Origin: Allobogoriella alba
GTDB lineage: Bacteria; Actinomycetota; Actinomycetes; Actinomycetales; Actinomycetaceae
Length of the DNA stretch: 64,000 bases
Assembly: GCF_042665525.1 (NCBI RefSeq)
Contig: NZ_JBHTCQ010000001.1
Location: 310,001-374,000 of the forward strand
Direction: 5' to 3'
The translations under genes and the position numbers were made by a program. This document shows, one piece after another, positions 48,760 to 57,559 of the stretch; the stretch's first letter is position 1, and every line of letters begins with the position of its first letter. Under the pieces are notes generated by a model, which was not told the DNA's origin, did not search any database, and was given only the letters and a program-made list of their open reading frames with translations.

Positions 48760-49932
48760 TCAGTGCGTGAAGGGACGGGACCGCTCGACGTCCGGGTTGA
48801 GCTCGACGCCGAAGCCGGGGGTGTCCGGGACTCGGAGGCGCCCGTTCTCGGGCACCGGCTCGCCGAGGAGCAGCGGGGCGAACATCGGCACGATCTTCTC
48901 GGCGGTCTCGTGCATCATGAGGAACTCGGCGAACGGGCTGTTCGTGCGCGTCACGACGAAGTGGTACGAGTACACGGACGAGCCGTGCGGCACGACCATC
49001 GTGCCGTGCGCGTCCGCCATCGCGGAGATCTTGATGAGCTCGGTGATCCCGCCGCACCAGTTGACGTCGGGCTGGATGATGTCCACGCCGGTCTCCAGCA
49101 GCTGCCGGAAGCCCCAGCGGGTGGCCTCGTGCTCGCCCGTGGTGACCAGCATCCCCGGCGGGACCTGACGCTTGAGCTGCGCGTACCCCCAGTAGTCGTC
49201 CGGGATGAGCGCCTCCTCGAGCCAGCGCAGCCCGTGCTCGGCCGCGCGGTGGGCGAGCCGGGTGGCGTAGTCGACGTCGAGGGACATCCAGCAGTCCCAC
49301 ATGAGCCAGAAGTCCTCCCCGACCCGGCCGCGCATGTCGGCGAGCGCGTCGAGGTTTCTCCGCATGCCCTCCTCGCCCTCCGCCGGGCCGTGGTGCAGCG
49401 GCATCTTCCCGCCGATGAAACCCAGCTCCTTGGCGACGTCCGGCCGCGCACCGGTGGCGTAGAACTGCAGCTCGTCCCGGACGGGCCCGCCGAGCAGGGC
49501 GTGGACCGGCTCGCCGCGGAGCCGGCCGAGCAGGTCGTACAGGGCGAGGTCGACACCGCTGATGGCGTTGAGGACCACGCCGCGCCGGCCGTAGTAGAGC
49601 GTGGAGCGGTACATCTGGTCCCAGATGCGCTCGAGGTCGGTGACGGGCCGCCCCTCGAGGAAGCGCGCGAGGTGCTTCTCGACGATCCAGGCGCCGATCT
49701 CGCCGGCCGTCGTGACGGCGAAGCCGACCGTGCCGTCGTCGGCCTCGATCTCGACCACGAGGGTGCCGAGGACGTTGATGCCGAAGCTCTGCCGCGACTG
49801 GCGGTACTCCGGGTAGACCGACATCGGCGTCGCGATGTGGTCGTCGATCCAGTGGTAGCCGGACTGGTCGTGGTAGTCCGCGCCCTTGCCGCGGACGGTG
49901 TAGGCGCGGACCTGCGCGATGGTGCGCGGCAT
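48760..49932 (-). CDS. rhmD: L-rhamnonate dehydratase
   Basis: A 390-residue enolase-superfamily dehydratase converting L-rhamnonate to 2-keto-3-deoxy-L-rhamnonate. Close to E. coli RhmD throughout: DYHDQSGYHWIDDHIATPMS, SRQSFGINVLGTLVVEIEA, FYATGARPDVAKELGFIGGKMP and MVVPHGSSVYSYHFVV. Metal ligands are in MWDCWMS, GEHE and IIQPDVNWCGG; the acid-base His is in VVPHGSS. The family also takes L-lyxonate and L-mannonate. It is between the MDR dehydrogenase and GntP; its ATG is 1 nt from the MDR stop. Confidence 0.94.
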   Translation of the reverse strand: MPRTIAQVRAYTVRGKGADYHDQSGYHWIDDHIATPMSVYPEYRQSRQSFGINVLGTLVVEIEADDGTVGFAVTTAGEIGAWIVEKHLARFLEGRPVTDLERIWDQMYRSTLYYGRRGVVLNAISGVDLALYDLLGRLRGEPVHALLGGPVRDELQFYATGARPDVAKELGFIGGKMPLHHGPAEGEEGMRRNLDALADMRGRVGEDFWLMWDCWMSLDVDYATRLAHRAAEHGLRWLEEALIPDDYWGYAQLKRQVPPGMLVTTGEHEATRWGFRQLLETGVDIIQPDVNWCGGITELIKISAMADAHGTMVVPHGSSVYSYHFVVTRTNSPFAEFLMMHETAEKIVPMFAPLLLGEPVPENGRLRVPDTPGFGVELNPDVERSRPFTH

Positions 49933-49933
49933 C

Positions 49934-50965
49934 TCAGCCCTCCTGGTCGAGCCGGACGAGGACCTTGCCAGGGGTGTCGTCGCCGGCGGCGAGGTCGGTG
50001 AAGGCCTGCGGCCCCTGGGCGAGCGGGACCTGGCGCGAGATGAGCGCGGCGGCCTGGGCGGGCGCCGTCCCGATCCACGCGGCAGCGTCGGCGAAGTCCT
50101 GCGCTGAGTACGTGAACGAACCGACGAGTGCGCGTTCCTTGGTGCTGACCTCGAACGCGTCGAGGCCGAGCCGTGGCGCCCCCATCCCGACCAGGCACAC
50201 GGTCCCGCCGATCGCCGTCGCGGTCAGCGCCAGGCGGAGCGTCGGCTCGATCCCGACGGCGTCGATCGCCCGGTCCGCCGGGCCGTCCAGCGCCTCGGCC
50301 ACGACGTCCGCGACGTCCTCGCGCGCGGCGTCGACGACGGTGACCCCGAGCTGCTCGACGAGCGCGCGGCGGGAGGCGACGACCTCGGTGACGACGATGC
50401 GGCTGACGCCGAGCATCTGCAGTGCGAGGACCACGGACTGGCCGATGGGTCCGGCGCCGGTGACGAGGACGGCGTCGGTCGCGCGGACCCCGGCGCACCG
50501 CACGGCGTGGACGGCGACGGCGAGCGGCTCCACCAGCGCGCCGAGCTCGAGCGGCATGTCGGCGGGGAGCGGGACGACGTTGCGAGCGGGGACGGCGAGC
50601 AGCTGCGCGAAGGAGGCGACGACGTGCGTGGCCACCCCGATGACCGTCTTGTTGGGGCTGAGCTGCTCACGGCCCGCGTAGGCCTCGAGGTCGGACTCCG
50701 GGACGACGACGGGGTTGAAGGTGACGGGGTCACCCAGAGCGAGGCCGTCGACGCCCTCGCCCAGAGCGGCGACCGTGCCGACCGACTCGTGCCCCATGAC
50801 CTGCCCCGGGATCCGGCGTCCGTTCTCCCCGGTGAACCCGTGGAGGTCGGATCCGCAGATCCCGGTGGCCGCGACGCGGATGAGGACCTCGCCCGGACCG
50901 GGCTGGGGATCCGGGAGCTCGACGACTTCCATCCGTCCGAACTCGGCGAGCTGTAGCGCCTTCAT
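49934..50965 (-). CDS. Zinc-dependent medium-chain alcohol/sugar dehydrogenase
   Basis: A 343-residue MDR enzyme of the sorbitol/threonine-dehydrogenase group. Catalytic zinc site GICGSDLHG and GQVMGHESVG (Cys, His-Glu); the structural-zinc Cys cluster is absent. Rossmann motif LVTGAGPIGQSVVLAL. As first gene of the rhamnonate operon it may oxidise L-rhamnose-derived lactol or the later keto-deoxy acid; that is inference. AAGGAGAAA precedes the ATG. An IclR-type site is at -42 to -57. Confidence 0.9.
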   Translation of the reverse strand: MKALQLAEFGRMEVVELPDPQPGPGEVLIRVAATGICGSDLHGFTGENGRRIPGQVMGHESVGTVAALGEGVDGLALGDPVTFNPVVVPESDLEAYAGREQLSPNKTVIGVATHVVASFAQLLAVPARNVVPLPADMPLELGALVEPLAVAVHAVRCAGVRATDAVLVTGAGPIGQSVVLALQMLGVSRIVVTEVVASRRALVEQLGVTVVDAAREDVADVVAEALDGPADRAIDAVGIEPTLRLALTATAIGGTVCLVGMGAPRLGLDAFEVSTKERALVGSFTYSAQDFADAAAWIGTAPAQAAALISRQVPLAQGPQAFTDLAAGDDTPGKVLVRLDQEG

Positions 50966-51006
50966 GTCGGGTGTTTCTCCTTCGAATGCTCGAGCGCCGA
51001 CGCGCG

Positions 51007-51041
51007 GTTCACATACATGAACAGCGGTTCCTGGACGTGAA
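51007..51041. promoter_or_regulatory. Tandem IclR-type operators upstream of the rhamnonate operon
   Basis: GTTCA-CATACA-TGAAC (51007-51022) is a perfect 5-bp dyad. A weaker copy, GGTTCC-TGGACG-TGAAA, begins 20 bp further (about 51026-51041), so the two face the same side of the helix. They lie between the operon start at 50965 and the end of iclR. The IclR regulator encoded next to them is the probable ligand-dependent binder. Confidence 0.6.
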
Positions 51042-51100
51042 ATCGCCGGAGTATGGCAGGCGCGGTCTGTGGGTTCAACCGCGGCCGACGGCCCCGGACC

Positions 51101-51886
51101 TCAGGGCGAGAGCGAGCCCGCCAGCCCCATCTGGCGGCGGATGCGGTCCGCGCTGTCCCGCAGCATCGGGTACATCGAGTGCGGCCACCGCTCATCCGTC
51201 CGCGAGGTCGGCATGGTGATGCTCATCGCGGCCGAGACGCCGGTCTCCGCCTCGGTGGTCACCGGGACCGCCACGCACCGGCAGCCCTCGATGAACTCCT
51301 CGTCGTCGACCGCGAACCCGAGCTCCCGGGCGCGGGCGACGACGCCGCCCAGCTCGTCGACGTCGGTGACGGTGTTCGCGGTCAGGCGCGGCAGCGCGAC
51401 CGACGCGAGCCGGCGCCGGGCCTCGGCCGGGTCGAGCGTGCCGAGAAGCGCCTTGCCGATGCCGGTCGCGTGCGCGTGCAGCCGCATCCCCACCGAGGAC
51501 GCCATCCGCATGGGCTTGGGCGAGAGCCGGATCGCGATGTAGACGTTCTCGATGCCCTCCAGCCGGGCCAGCTGCACCGTCTCACCGACCCGCGCGGACA
51601 GGTCGTCCATGACCTGCTGCGACGCCTCGAGCAGCTTCCGGTGGCCGTCGTAGGCGTGGCCGACCTGCCAGGCGTGCAGCCCCAGCCGGTAGCGACGGGT
51701 CTCGGGCGAGTGCTCGAGCCACCCGGAGTCGACGAGCGTGGCGAGCAGCCCGTGGGCGCTGGACTTCGGGATGCCCGAGTCGACGACGTCCTGGAACGTC
51801 ACGCTGCCGCGCTCGGCGACCAGGTCCACCAGGTCCAGGGCCCGGCCGGCGGACTTGACCTTCGAGTCCCCACGCCGCCCTGCCAC
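51101..51886 (-). CDS. IclR-family transcriptional regulator
   Basis: A 261-residue regulator: N-terminal winged helix SAGRALDLVDLVAERGSVTFQDVVDSGIPKSSAHGLLATL and C-terminal GAF-like effector domain (LHAHATGIGKALLGTL, DDEEFIEGCRCVAVPV). It lies upstream and on the same strand as the rhamnonate operon and likely controls it. GTG at 51886; TATAGG lies 6 nt before it and there is no Shine-Dalgarno, so it may be leaderless. Divergent from helR. Confidence 0.92.
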   Translation of the reverse strand: MAGRRGDSKVKSAGRALDLVDLVAERGSVTFQDVVDSGIPKSSAHGLLATLVDSGWLEHSPETRRYRLGLHAWQVGHAYDGHRKLLEASQQVMDDLSARVGETVQLARLEGIENVYIAIRLSPKPMRMASSVGMRLHAHATGIGKALLGTLDPAEARRRLASVALPRLTANTVTDVDELGGVVARARELGFAVDDEEFIEGCRCVAVPVTTEAETGVSAAMSITMPTSRTDERWPHSMYPMLRDSADRIRRQMGLAGSLSP

Positions 51887-51906
51887 TTTCAACCTATAGC
51901 GCACCG

Positions 51907-51927
51907 GGGGTCTTGCGGCAAGGCCCC
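51907..51927. promoter_or_regulatory. Rifamycin-associated element (RAE)-like palindrome
   Basis: GGGGTCTTGC, G, GCAAGGCCCC is a 10-bp inverted repeat with one mismatch, 52 nt before the helR start. The form matches what I recall of the RAE, the conserved inverted repeat in front of rifamycin-inactivating genes and helR in actinomycetes. CAGAAT (51938-51943) downstream could be the -10, with TTGCGG in the RAE as -35 (19-bp spacer). Confidence 0.8.
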
Positions 51928-51979
51928 GGCGGTGGCGCAGAATCGCCGTCCCGAGCCGCCCCCACCCGGAGATGACGCG

Positions 51980-54145
51980 ATGAGCCACGCCACGACGAGT
52001 GCGTTCGACCTCCCCGAGAACCTCACCGCGAAGGCAGACCGGGCGTTGATCGCCGCGGACGAACGGCACTTCGCAGCCATCGCCGCGAGCCTGGAGCGGT
52101 CCGTCGCCGACCTGTCCGACCGGCTCGACGCCGTCCGCAGGACACCCGCCGGTGGAGGCCAGGCGGCGCTGGAACGCGACCAGGAGGTCCACCGGCTCAC
52201 TGCGCGGCTGCGCCTCCTGCGCCGCTACAGCCTGGACCTGTGCCTGGGACGCATGGTCGGCACCGACGACCCCGAGCCCGTCTACGTCGGGCGCGTGGGC
52301 CTGACGGACACCGACGGACGGCGCCTGTTGGTGGACTGGCGCTCCCCCGCCGCAGAGCCGTTCTTCGGCGCCACGCACGCGAACCCGATGGGTCTGGCCA
52401 GCCGCCGCCGGTACCGGTGGTCGGGCGGGCGCATCACCGACTACTGGGACGAGATCTTCGCTCTCGGGGACACGGCCGGGCTCGAGCGGCACCCGGCCCT
52501 CGACGACCAGTCCGCCTTCATCGCCGGCCTCGGCGCCAGCCGGTCCCCGCGGATGCGGGACGTGCTCGGCACCATCCAGGCCGACCAGGACGCCATCATC
52601 CGGACCGGGTCCCGCGGCGCCCTCGTGGTCGACGGCGGACCGGGCACCGGGAAGACGGTCGTCGCCCTGCACCGGGCCGCCTACCTGCTCTACACCGATC
52701 CCCTGCTCGATCGGCACCGCGGCGGCGTCCTGGTCGTCGGACCGCACCAGCCCTACCTCGACTACGTCTCCGACGTGCTCCCGAGCCTGGGTGAGGACGG
52801 TGTGCAGACCTGCACGCTGCGCGACCTCGTGCCCGAGGGAGCCATGGCGGGACCGGAGCAGGATCCGGAGGTCGCGCGCCTGAAGGCTTCCGCGGAGCTG
52901 GTGGGTGCCGTCGAGCCGGCCGTCCGGTTGTACGAGGAGCCTCCGGACGAGGACATGGTCGTCGAGACCCCCTGGTCCGACATCCCCCTCAGCGCCGCCG
53001 AGTGGGCCCAGGCCTTTCAAGCCGTCGATCCCGGCACGCCGCACAACGAGGCCCGCGAGCAGATCTGGGACGAGCTCCTCGACATCCTGGTCGACAAGCA
53101 CGACGAGGAGGTCTCCCCCGACGCCCTGCGCCGCTCGCTCCGCCGGAACACCGAGCTGCGCCGGACCCTCGAGCGGTCCTGGCCGTCGCTGGAGGCGAGC
53201 GACCTGGTCGGGGACCTGTGGTCCGTGCCGGCCTACCTACGCATGTGCGCGCCGTGGCTCACCCCCGCCGAGGTCCGGACCCTGCAGCGGACGAACCCGC
53301 AGGCGTGGACGGTCGCCGACCTGCCACTGCTGGACGCCGCGCGGCAGCGCCTCGGCGATCCCCAGCTCACACGGAGACGACAGCGCCACGAGGCCGCCCG
53401 CGCCGCCGAGCAGGAGGAGCGAGCTCGCGTGGTGGAGGACCTGATCGCCTCCGACGACTCCGACATGCTGGTCATGTCCATGCTGCGAGGCGAGGACCTG
53501 CAGGAGGCGCTGACAGAAGGTGCCGGGCCGACCCGCGACCCGGACCGGCTGGCCGGCCCGTTCGCGCACGTCGTCGTGGACGAGGCGCAGGAGCTCACCG
53601 ACGCCGAGTGGCAGATGCTCCTCGCGCGGTGCCCCTCGCGGAGCTTCACGATCGTGGGTGACCGCACCCAGGCCCGGCACGGGTTCACCGAGACGTGGGA
53701 GGAACGGCTCGGACGGATCGGGATCGACGCCGTCACGCGGGCGTCCCTGACCGTCAACTACCGCACCCCGGAAGAGGTGATGGCGGCGGCGGAACCGGTC
53801 ATCCGGACGGTGCTCCCGGACGCCAACGTGCCCACCTCGATCCGGAGCACCGGCGTCCCCGTCACGCACGGGACGACGGCGGAGCTGGACGCCATCCTCG
53901 AGGAGTGGCTCGCCGCGCACGCCGAAGGGACCGCGTGCGTCATCGGTGACCCGACCTTCGAACCGACGTCCCGCGTCCGGTCACTGAGCCCTGAGCTTGT
54001 GAAGGGGCTGGAGTTCGACCTCGTCGTGCTTGTCGGCGCGGACGAGCATCACGCAGAGGATCAGGACGGCGTCGAGCCGGTCGTGGACCGCTACGTCGCC
54101 ATGACCCGGGCGACGCAGCGGCTGGTCATCCTCAGCAAGGCCTGA
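51980..54145 (+). CDS. helR: HelR, RNA polymerase recycling helicase-like ATPase
   Basis: A 721-residue UvrD-like ATPase. It has the N-terminal coiled-coil arm (ALIAADERHFAAIAASLERSVADLSDRLDAVRR), LGRMVGTDDPEPVYVGRVGL, Walker A GGPGTGKT near residue 219, Walker B VVVDEAQELT near 532, and motifs SLTVNYRTPEEV and KGLEFDLVVLVG. The arm, no DNA-unwinding accessory domain, and the RAE upstream identify HelR rather than general helicases. HelR binds RNA polymerase and displaces rifamycins. GGAG lies 8 nt before ATG. The SARP gene follows after 62 bp. Confidence 0.93.
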   Translation: MSHATTSAFDLPENLTAKADRALIAADERHFAAIAASLERSVADLSDRLDAVRRTPAGGGQAALERDQEVHRLTARLRLLRRYSLDLCLGRMVGTDDPEPVYVGRVGLTDTDGRRLLVDWRSPAAEPFFGATHANPMGLASRRRYRWSGGRITDYWDEIFALGDTAGLERHPALDDQSAFIAGLGASRSPRMRDVLGTIQADQDAIIRTGSRGALVVDGGPGTGKTVVALHRAAYLLYTDPLLDRHRGGVLVVGPHQPYLDYVSDVLPSLGEDGVQTCTLRDLVPEGAMAGPEQDPEVARLKASAELVGAVEPAVRLYEEPPDEDMVVETPWSDIPLSAAEWAQAFQAVDPGTPHNEAREQIWDELLDILVDKHDEEVSPDALRRSLRRNTELRRTLERSWPSLEASDLVGDLWSVPAYLRMCAPWLTPAEVRTLQRTNPQAWTVADLPLLDAARQRLGDPQLTRRRQRHEAARAAEQEERARVVEDLIASDDSDMLVMSMLRGEDLQEALTEGAGPTRDPDRLAGPFAHVVVDEAQELTDAEWQMLLARCPSRSFTIVGDRTQARHGFTETWEERLGRIGIDAVTRASLTVNYRTPEEVMAAAEPVIRTVLPDANVPTSIRSTGVPVTHGTTAELDAILEEWLAAHAEGTACVIGDPTFEPTSRVRSLSPELVKGLEFDLVVLVGADEHHAEDQDGVEPVVDRYVAMTRATQRLVILSKA

Positions 54146-54207
54146 GGTGTGCGTCAGTTACATTCACTGCGGTGGGTACACCGTCGAGGGGGCGAAGGAC
54201 GGGGACC

Positions 54208-57200
54208 GTGACATCGGAGCTGTGGGTCGGGCTGCTCGGCGAGCTGCACGTACGGCGCGGCTCGGAACCGGTGCCGATCGGCCGGAAGAAGCTACGCGTG
54301 CTGCTCGCGACGCTCGCCCTGGACGCCGGGCGGACCGTCTCCTACGACCGGCTCGTGGACACGCTCTGGGGCCAGAACTCGCCGTCGTCCGCGAGGTCCG
54401 CGATCCACGTGTACGCGAACCGCCTGCGCAGCCTTCTCGACGACGACGGACCCACCTTCCAGCTCATCCTCACCCAGCCGAACGGCTACCGCCTGGCGAT
54501 AGACCGGTCTCAGGTCGACGTCACGCGGTTCAGCGACGCGGTGCTGCGCTCCCGCGCGGCTGGGGCCACCGGCGACCTCGAGCGCGAGTCCGAGCTGCTC
54601 GCGACCGCGCTGTCGCTCTGGCAGGGCGCGGCGCTCGCCGACGTCCCGTCCGAGTCCTTGCAGAACACGGTGGTCCCCCGTCTGCACGAGGAGCACCTCC
54701 AGGCTCTGGAGCGCCGCCTGGAGGTCGACATACAGCTCGGCCGGCACGCCGAGCTGCTGGGCGAGCTCGCCGAGCTGACCCACCAGCATCCGGAACGGGA
54801 GCAGCTTCGCGCGTTGCACATGCGGGCGTTGCAGCGGGCGGGCCGTCGTGCGGAGGCGCTCGAGGTCTACCAGGACCTGTGGAGCCACTTGCGGGACGAG
54901 CTCGGGATCGAGCCGGGGCCCGCGATCCGGCGGCTGCACGCCGACATCCTCGCCGGGACGGTCGACGACGCGGCGACCGTCCGGCCGACGAGCGACCGGC
55001 TAACCGTGCCGTCCGAGCTGCCGCCGGACACACGCCATCTCGTCGGCCGCGAGCCGCACGTCGCGACCCTCGTCCGACGCCTGACCGACGGCGAGGCGCC
55101 GCTGACGATCGTCTCCGGACCGCCGGGGGCGGGCAAGACGGCCCTCGCCGTGCACGCCGCTCATCGGGCCGCGCACGCGTTCCCGGACGGCCAGTTGTAC
55201 GTCAACCTCGGTGGCTACTCCGCAGGCGGGCCGCTGGCTCCCGAGGTCGTGCTCGGACGGTTCCTGCGGGCCCTGGGCGTGGCGACGAGCCAGATCCCCG
55301 TGGAGGTCGCCGACCAGGTCGCCCTGTACCGCACCCTCCTGGCCGGGCGACGGGTCCTGGTCGTGCTCGACAACGCCGCCGACCCGGAGCAGGTCCGGCC
55401 GTTGCTGCCGGGCCAGTCGCAGTGCGCGGCGCTCGTGACGAGCCGGGATGCGTTGCGGGGCCTCGTCGCGCTCGACGGCGGTGACGAGATCAGGCTCGCG
55501 ACACTGGGCCGCGAGGAGTCGTACGAGGTCCTGGCCGGGATGATCGGAGCCGACCGGCTCGCCGCCGAGCCGGACGCGGCCGCGGCGCTCGTGGAGACCT
55601 GCGCGGGACTGCCGCTCGCCCTGCGGATCGCCGCGGCCAACGTCCAGGCGAACACCAGTGCCAGCCTGGCCGACCACGTCGACGCCATGCGTCAGCACGG
55701 CCGGCTGGCGCGGCTGCGCGTGCCGGGCGACACGCACGCCGCGGTACGCACCACGTTCGACCTGTCGTACGAGCGGCTGGAGACGCCGCACGCCCGACTG
55801 TTCCGCCTGCTCGGTCTGGTGCCGGGCCCCGACTTCACGGCAACCGCGGCCGCCGCCCTGTCCGGCCGGAGCGTCGCCGAGACCGAGCAGCAGCTGGACC
55901 ACCTGCAGGCGGCGAGCCTGGTGGGCCGCTGCGGCGCCGGCCGCTTCCACCTGCACGACCTCATCAGGGAGTACGCGGCATCACGGACCGACGGCGACGG
56001 CGAAGCCCTCGCCGCCGAGACCGGGCTGTGGGACCACTACCTCCGTACGGCGCGGGACGCGGCCGACGTCCTCTACCCGGACGTGCGACGCCTCCCGCTC
56101 CCAGACCCTCCGTCGAGCACGGAAGGGCGGTTCGACGAGGCCGCAGCCCTGGCCTGGCTCGACGCCGAGATGCCGAACCTGGTCGCGGCAGTCCAGCGCG
56201 CGCAGGAGCGGGGCCGCACCAGGTACGCATGGCTCCTGGCCGACGCCCTGGGTGGCTACTTCTGGGAGCGCGGTCACGCCGCGGAAGGGCTGCGTGCCTG
56301 CACCACGGCGCTCGCCGCAGCCCGCGCGGAGGGTGATCGGGGCGCCGAGGCGCGGATGCTCAACGTGATGGGCCTGATCCACTTCTCGTTGAGCCGGTTC
56401 GAGGATGCCGGTTCCTGTCACCGTCGCGCCCTCGAGCTCAGCCGCTCCGGCGGTGACAAGGCCGAGCAGCTCTCGAGCCTGTTCCACCTGGGGCGAGTCA
56501 TCGGCCAGCTCGGACCTGCCGAGCGCAGCGTGCAGTGCCACGCGGAGGCGCTGGAGCTGGCCCGCGAGCTCGGGGAACTCGACGCGCAGGTGCTGAACAC
56601 CAACTACATCGGCGTGGCACAGCTGTCGGCCGGGCGCGCGGACCTCGCGCTGGAGCATCACCGACGTGCCCTGGCGCTGAACCAGGGCAACGACTCCATC
56701 CGTGCTCGCGTGCTCGGTGCGATCGGGAACGCCTTGCTGTACCGGGGTGAGCTCGGTGCGGCGATCGAGCACTACGAGCAGTGCCTGGAGCTGGCGCGCC
56801 GGCTCGGCAACCGAGGACTCGAGGCCAACGGTCTCGTGTGCCTCGCCGAGACCCATTGCGAGGCCGGCGACTACGAGGCGGCCGTCGCGATCGCTTCGGC
56901 GGCGCTACGACTCGGCAAGGATCTGGGCGAGCCGCGCCACGAGGTCGGCGCGTCGGAGATCCTCACGACGGCGCGCTTCCGGAACGGACAGACCACCGGG
57001 GTCGTGCGGGACTACCGGGACGCTCTGGCACGCGCCCATGACATCGGCTTCCGGTTCGGTGAGGTCTCGATCAGGACCGCCCTGGCCGCAGCCCACCGTC
57101 AGCTCGGCGATCCGGCGGCCGCTCTTGCGGAGGCCGAGCACGCGTTGCAGACCATGGACGAGTTCGGCATAGGAGGGATCGAGGCCCGAACGCTCGTCGA

Positions 57201-57477
57201 GGCAGGGCGTGCACAGCTGGCGCTCGGTGACGTGCGGCGGGCGATGTCGCAGCTCGACCGCGCGCTGGCGCTCGCCCGTCGCTCCGGGCTGAAGCTCGAG
57301 GAAGGTCGTGCCCACGAAGTGCTCGGACTCCTTGCCGGTTCCGCCGGAGATCGGCCGGCAGCCGAGCAGCACTGGGAGACCGCGCTCGCAATCTTCACGA
57401 CGGCGCGAGCGCCAGACGCGTCGAGGGTGCGGAAGCACCTTGCGAACGGTGCGCAGCGCCCGTCCGCGACCCGGTAA
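54208..57477 (+). CDS. SARP/AfsR-type regulator: BTAD, NB-ARC and TPR domains
   Basis: An ~1089-residue regulator. Residues 1-95 form an OmpR-type winged helix (LWVGLLGELHVRRGS, ARSAIHVYANRLRSLLDDD), 96-240 the BTAD, ~280-560 an NB-ARC ATPase with P-loop GPPGAGKTALA near 303 and LVVLDNAAD, and ~690-1050 tetratricopeptide repeats. AfsR-type proteins activate specialised-metabolite or wall genes. GTG at 54208 follows AAGGA; a GTG at 54172, 7 nt after TACATT, is the alternative. The neighbour at 57560 has SARP-type direct repeats in its promoter. Confidence 0.92.
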   Translation: MTSELWVGLLGELHVRRGSEPVPIGRKKLRVLLATLALDAGRTVSYDRLVDTLWGQNSPSSARSAIHVYANRLRSLLDDDGPTFQLILTQPNGYRLAIDRSQVDVTRFSDAVLRSRAAGATGDLERESELLATALSLWQGAALADVPSESLQNTVVPRLHEEHLQALERRLEVDIQLGRHAELLGELAELTHQHPEREQLRALHMRALQRAGRRAEALEVYQDLWSHLRDELGIEPGPAIRRLHADILAGTVDDAATVRPTSDRLTVPSELPPDTRHLVGREPHVATLVRRLTDGEAPLTIVSGPPGAGKTALAVHAAHRAAHAFPDGQLYVNLGGYSAGGPLAPEVVLGRFLRALGVATSQIPVEVADQVALYRTLLAGRRVLVVLDNAADPEQVRPLLPGQSQCAALVTSRDALRGLVALDGGDEIRLATLGREESYEVLAGMIGADRLAAEPDAAAALVETCAGLPLALRIAAANVQANTSASLADHVDAMRQHGRLARLRVPGDTHAAVRTTFDLSYERLETPHARLFRLLGLVPGPDFTATAAAALSGRSVAETEQQLDHLQAASLVGRCGAGRFHLHDLIREYAASRTDGDGEALAAETGLWDHYLRTARDAADVLYPDVRRLPLPDPPSSTEGRFDEAAALAWLDAEMPNLVAAVQRAQERGRTRYAWLLADALGGYFWERGHAAEGLRACTTALAAARAEGDRGAEARMLNVMGLIHFSLSRFEDAGSCHRRALELSRSGGDKAEQLSSLFHLGRVIGQLGPAERSVQCHAEALELARELGELDAQVLNTNYIGVAQLSAGRADLALEHHRRALALNQGNDSIRARVLGAIGNALLYRGELGAAIEHYEQCLELARRLGNRGLEANGLVCLAETHCEAGDYEAAVAIASAALRLGKDLGEPRHEVGASEILTTARFRNGQTTGVVRDYRDALARAHDIGFRFGEVSIRTALAAAHRQLGDPAAALAEAEHALQTMDEFGIGGIEARTLVEAGRAQLALGDVRRAMSQLDRALALARRSGLKLEEGRAHEVLGLLAGSAGDRPAAEQHWETALAIFTTARAPDASRVRKHLANGAQRPSATR

Positions 57478-57516
57478 GCGAACGGTTAGGCACCAGTCAG
57501 GCGCGGCGGGTGCGAT
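57474..57516 (+). promoter_or_regulatory. SARP-type direct repeats and -10 box
   Basis: GTTAGGC (57485-57491) and GTCAGGC (57496-57502) start exactly 11 bp apart, and a degenerate GTAAGCG (57474-57480) sits 11 bp before them. The -10-like TGCGAT (57511-57516) begins 8 bp after the last heptamer. Heptamers at 11-bp steps, ending 8 bp from the -10, is the arrangement established for SARP activators. It precedes the LPXTG repeat gene and overlaps the SARP stop codon. Confidence 0.7.
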
Positions 57517-57559
57517 GGACAGGTTGGACTCAGCCCGCACCCTGATCAGAAGAGGCGAC

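Noticed and set aside
47569..50001. An 810-codon plus-strand open frame across gntP and rhmD
   Set aside because: Antisense shadow rich in Asp/Arg/Gly; the opposite strand encodes two well-conserved proteins.
54146..54207. SARP-type repeats upstream of the SARP gene itself
   Set aside because: No heptamers at 11-bp steps are visible here; only a -10-like TACATT at 54159.
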